Source: Clostridia bacterium (GTDB taxonomy: Bacteria > Bacillota > Clostridia > Christensenellales > Borkfalkiaceae). Taken from it: 45,133 bases of DNA. Shown here in pieces: positions 42,080 to 45,133 of the stretch. Under the pieces are notes generated by a model that was not told the origin of the DNA, did not search any database, and worked only from the letters and a program-made list of their open reading frames with translations. Both the position numbers and the translations under genes were made by a program. Position 1 is the first letter of the stretch. The number at the start of each line of letters is the position of its first letter. Location of the stretch: the NCBI GenBank assembly GCA_017473605.1, contig JAFUKM010000004.1, forward strand, positions 1-45,133, written 5' to 3'.

Positions 42080-42664
42080 TTATTTTATTTTTACGGTATT
42101 TTTATTGCACTTTTCTTTGAGTAGCTTGCAAAATTTTTCTTCCGTTCCAATTGTGAATTTTTCTTGTGCGAGAAGAAGAATTAAGTTTCCCACGCGCAAT
42201 ACGTATATATCTTTTTGTTTGGTAACTTTGACAATTTGCGTATAATTAAGCGTATGCTCGCTGTTTTGTTTTTCCCCTGAAAATTCCTGACAAACAAATT
42301 CATTTTCATAGAAAGTCAATACGTTGCGCGTATCTTGACCGAGCATAGGGTTTTTCATACTGTTGCGAATGCCCAAAAAGCAGATAACGGACATTAAAAT
42401 GCTAAAAATTCCACCGAAGATTAAAACGTTGTAAAAAAGAGAGTCCAAAAAATCTTCGGACGATAGAAAGATTTTGCCGAGAATACCGATAATAAGAAGA
42501 ATCGAACCGCAAATGATGAGAATAAGCGTAGCTCTTTTACTGTCTTTGAAATATTTATTTAACGTTTCTTTGGAAAACGGCGTAACGTTTTGAACGATAG
42601 GATCGTTTTGTTGTTCAACCGATTGAGTTGTAAGATTTTCGTTAACGGTGGCTTCGATTTCCAT
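42080..42664 (-). CDS. YcxB-like membrane protein
   Basis: The 194-residue protein has a polar N-terminus (about 1-43), two membrane helices (about 44-66 and 76-98), then a cytosolic beta-rich domain (about 108-190: NVLTFYENEFVCQEF, LNYTQIVKVTKQKDIYVL, LILLLAQEKFTIGT). This is the arrangement of the YcxB-like C-terminal domain family, whose function is unknown. The ATG has a GGAGC site. It lies between two YwaF-like genes with gaps of 9 and 65 bases, so it is probably cotranscribed with both. Confidence 0.75.
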   Translation of the reverse strand: MEIEATVNENLTTQSVEQQNDPIVQNVTPFSKETLNKYFKDSKRATLILIICGSILLIIGILGKIFLSSEDFLDSLFYNVLIFGGIFSILMSVICFLGIRNSMKNPMLGQDTRNVLTFYENEFVCQEFSGEKQNSEHTLNYTQIVKVTKQKDIYVLRVGNLILLLAQEKFTIGTEEKFCKLLKEKCNKNTVKIK

Positions 42665-42673
42665 AAATGCTCC

Positions 42674-43558
42674 TTATTTCGTTTTTTGTTTTTTAAGCTG
42701 TATGCGTCCCCGAACTTTTTGGAATATGGTATTGAATAGTAAAGCAAACAGGAACATAACGTATCCTGCCGCCGTAAAGCCTACCAAATATCCGATAAGG
42801 AATACGGGATAAGGCACGAGCGGTTGAATACTGCTCAAAATGGGCAGCGTGCAATCGAAATAGGGGGATATGTAGAACATATTAAACGTTTCGTCGTTGC
42901 CTACGAAATGCCACAAGATATTCGCGCCCGTCGCTACGGCAATCAGCGCCGCGAATACGGGGGCTGCGTACAAAATCGTTTTATGATTGAGTTTGGCTTT
43001 TCCCGATACCCAAGTAAGTACGCCGATAACGACCATAGAACCGTGGTGAATCATCGTTTGTATGTTGATACCAATCGTTTTAATGAACACGTCCCCGGGG
43101 TAAATCATAACGGCAAGCCCTGCAAACAGCGCGTACGTGCCAAGGTATGCCCGACAAGCGTCGCGCGCGAGCTTCTTTTTGCGGAAAATAAGCGCAAGCG
43201 GCATTACGTACATCGGCGTAGAGCAGAACTGATAAGGGAAGGCATACCATTGATAATCCCACGTGTTCGTTTCCCAATCGTAAGAATAATTGAGTTGCTT
43301 ATAAATTTCAAACGCAATCAATGCAATGGACGTATACAGTAAAATTTGGTCGTACCGCTTGTCCGAGAGATTTCGGCAATAGATAGCGATAACGACGCAA
43401 AGTCCGATAACGATAGCCAAGCATAAGAAATGATACCAGCCGAACGTCGTCGGCGTGGTCATACTTGCGTCCAAACCCTTGAAAAGGTTTTGCCAAAAAG
43501 ACATTTTTCCGCCGCTTGAATTCAGCGTAGGTATGGAAATCGTTTGTTGAATACCCAT
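42674..43558 (-). CDS. YwaF/TMEM164-like membrane protein (B)
   Basis: The 294-residue protein has about seven hydrophobic segments. Its motifs are TPTTFGWYHFLCLAI near the N-terminus, YPFQFCSTPMYVMPL near residue 110, MIHHGSMVVIG near 171 and NMFYISPYFDCTLP near 225. It is a more typical YwaF/TIGR02206 member than gene A. The PFQ-[FL]-CS and SPxxxxLP positions are shared between the two. It lies 35 bases after mnmA and 9 bases before the YcxB-like gene. The AAGGAG site is well placed. Function unknown. Confidence 0.8.
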   Translation of the reverse strand: MGIQQTISIPTLNSSGGKMSFWQNLFKGLDASMTTPTTFGWYHFLCLAIVIGLCVVIAIYCRNLSDKRYDQILLYTSIALIAFEIYKQLNYSYDWETNTWDYQWYAFPYQFCSTPMYVMPLALIFRKKKLARDACRAYLGTYALFAGLAVMIYPGDVFIKTIGINIQTMIHHGSMVVIGVLTWVSGKAKLNHKTILYAAPVFAALIAVATGANILWHFVGNDETFNMFYISPYFDCTLPILSSIQPLVPYPVFLIGYLVGFTAAGYVMFLFALLFNTIFQKVRGRIQLKKQKTK

Positions 43559-43593
43559 AATCTTCTCCTTTTATGTGATAATATAATTGCTGT

Positions 43594-44724
<1,131 letters not shown>

Positions 44725-44742
44725 TTACACCAATTTGAAAAT

Positions 44743-44751
44743 ATTATAGCA
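44743..44751 (-). promoter_or_regulatory. Extended -10 promoter of mnmA
   Basis: On the minus strand, TGCTATAAT (44751-44743) is an extended -10 element, 63 bases before the mnmA start. The -35 is weak. Confidence 0.6.
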
Positions 44752-44758
44752 TAAACGC

Positions 44759-44788
44759 TTGCAAAATGAAAGCAAAAAATAGTAAAAT
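44759..44788 (+). promoter_or_regulatory. Possible promoter of tRNA-Arg
   Basis: TTGCAA (44759-44764), an 18-base spacer and TAAAAT (44783-44788), about 38 bases before the tRNA. Confidence 0.5.
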
Positions 44789-44826
44789 ATAAGTGCTTTT
44801 TGAAAATAATTTGAAGAAAGCGATAC

Positions 44827-44903
44827 GTATCCGTAGTGTAACTGGATAACATTACAGCCTCCGACGCTGTCGAGTCTGGGTTCGAGCCCCAGCGGGTACA
44901 CCA
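44827..44903 (+). tRNA. tRNA-Arg (anticodon CCG)
   Basis: A full cloverleaf is present: acceptor GTATCCG/CGGGTAC, a D-arm, anticodon stem ACAGC/GCTGT with loop CTCCGAC (anticodon CCG, reading CGG), T-arm CTGGG-TTCGAGC-CCCAG, discriminator A and an encoded CCA end. It is a single gene with its own terminator. Confidence 0.95.
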
Positions 44904-44927
44904 AAACACCCCAAACAGGGGTGTTTT
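44903..44927 (+). terminator. Terminator of tRNA-Arg
   Basis: AAAACACCCC pairs with GGGGTGTTTT around AAACA and is followed by TT. Confidence 0.9.
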
Positions 44928-45024
44928 TTGTATCCCGTTGAAAGGGCGAGAATCCACGGTTCGCGCGAGCCACACACGAGGCGAAGCTTTGGCGAAAAAA
45001 TTAAAAATAAACATCGACGTTTGA

Positions 45025-45053
45025 TTGACAGGAAATGTGTTTTATGTTATAAT
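45025..45053 (+). promoter_or_regulatory. Consensus sigma-A promoter for the last gene
   Basis: TTGACA (45025-45030), 17 bases and TATAAT (45048-45053) form an exact consensus. Between the tRNA terminator and this promoter (44931-45024) no gene is visible. Confidence 0.92.
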
Positions 45054-45103
45054 AAATCATCAAAATTTTTTTGGAAAAATTGCGGGAAAGGAGTTGACTG
45101 TTT

Positions 45104-45133
45104 ATGAAAGTCGAGTATAATGTTTTAGACAGA
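45104..45133 (+). CDS. Start of unidentified gene (cut by window edge)
   Basis: Ten codons (MKVEYNVLDR) follow an AAAGGAG site ten bases upstream and an exact consensus promoter. The gene is surely real, but too little is visible to identify it. Confidence 0.6.
   Translation, partial: MKVEYNVLDR

Noticed and set aside
44931-45024. Further tRNA or small gene after tRNA-Arg
   Set aside because: No cloverleaf or start codon with ribosome binding site could be found; only the promoter of the next gene is clear.

Overview
The window reads as chromosomal DNA of a low-to-medium GC, Gram-positive, endospore-forming bacterium, most likely a member of Bacillota class Clostridia. Reasons: nearly every gene has an AAAGGAG-type ribosome binding site, there are many consensus sigma-A promoters (TTGACA-17-TATAAT), a DinR/LexA-type SOS box precedes uvrBA, and there is a set of sporulation genes (SipL-like DUF3794/LysM protein, YqfC, YqfD). 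No rRNA, phage, insertion sequence or CRISPR array is present. One tRNA is visible. No stretch longer than about 300 bases lacks a gene; the longer spacers (1484-1699, 26999-27163, 30762-30994, 36225-36449, 44904-45103) are described below.

Layout. 1-2848: 3' part of dnaK, a hairpin-rich spacer, dnaJ. 2941-4027: a small XRE repressor divergent from two tandem zinc-ribbon membrane proteins, with two palindromic operator candidates in the shared promoter region. 4091-6287 (minus): a zinc-dependent phospholipase-C-like gene and an UMF1-type MFS transporter. 6492-11721: a small anchored protein, then the uvrBA excision-repair operon under a LexA box, followed by an XRE remnant fused to the uvrA hairpin. 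11969-15537: veg and an acetyltransferase on the minus strand, then sipL-like and ispE; the veg/sipL/ispE grouping resembles the clostridial and Bacillus arrangement. 15554-21764: a TPR-like membrane protein, a heterodimeric ABC exporter and a ClC transporter with an RCK_C tail.

21835-28104 is the classical Bacillota block yqfC-yqfD-phoH-pgpH-ybeY-era-yqzL-recO, lacking dgkA and cdd. A 37-codon yqzL sits at its conserved place between era and recO. PgpH lacks its usual extracellular domain. A highly structured spacer separates era and yqzL. Between recO and ppdK lie two accessory genes: a fusion of a helical or winged-helix-like N-terminus, a long Lys/Glu/Pro linker and an Mrr-type PD-(D/E)XK nuclease domain, and a membrane protein whose N-terminal zinc ribbon has lost its second Cys pair.

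30995-36224: ppdK, then a MarR regulator with twin operators and two DegV (fatty-acid-binding) genes. 36450-41141: a 1563-residue secreted, membrane-anchored surface protein with a duplicated N-terminal domain, 11 Fn3-like repeats and a Cys-containing non-LPXTG tail. 41205-44679 (minus): mnmA followed by two YwaF/TMEM164-like membrane proteins flanking a YcxB-like protein. 44827-44903: tRNA-Arg(CCG). A strong promoter and the first ten codons of an unidentified gene end the window.

No classical defence island is present. The best candidates for something undescribed are the Mrr-domain fusion, the XRE/zinc-ribbon module with its operators, the structured palindromic spacers that share a 15-base palindrome, and the YwaF-YcxB-YwaF cluster. 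All functional statements rest on reading motifs by eye; no database search was run.
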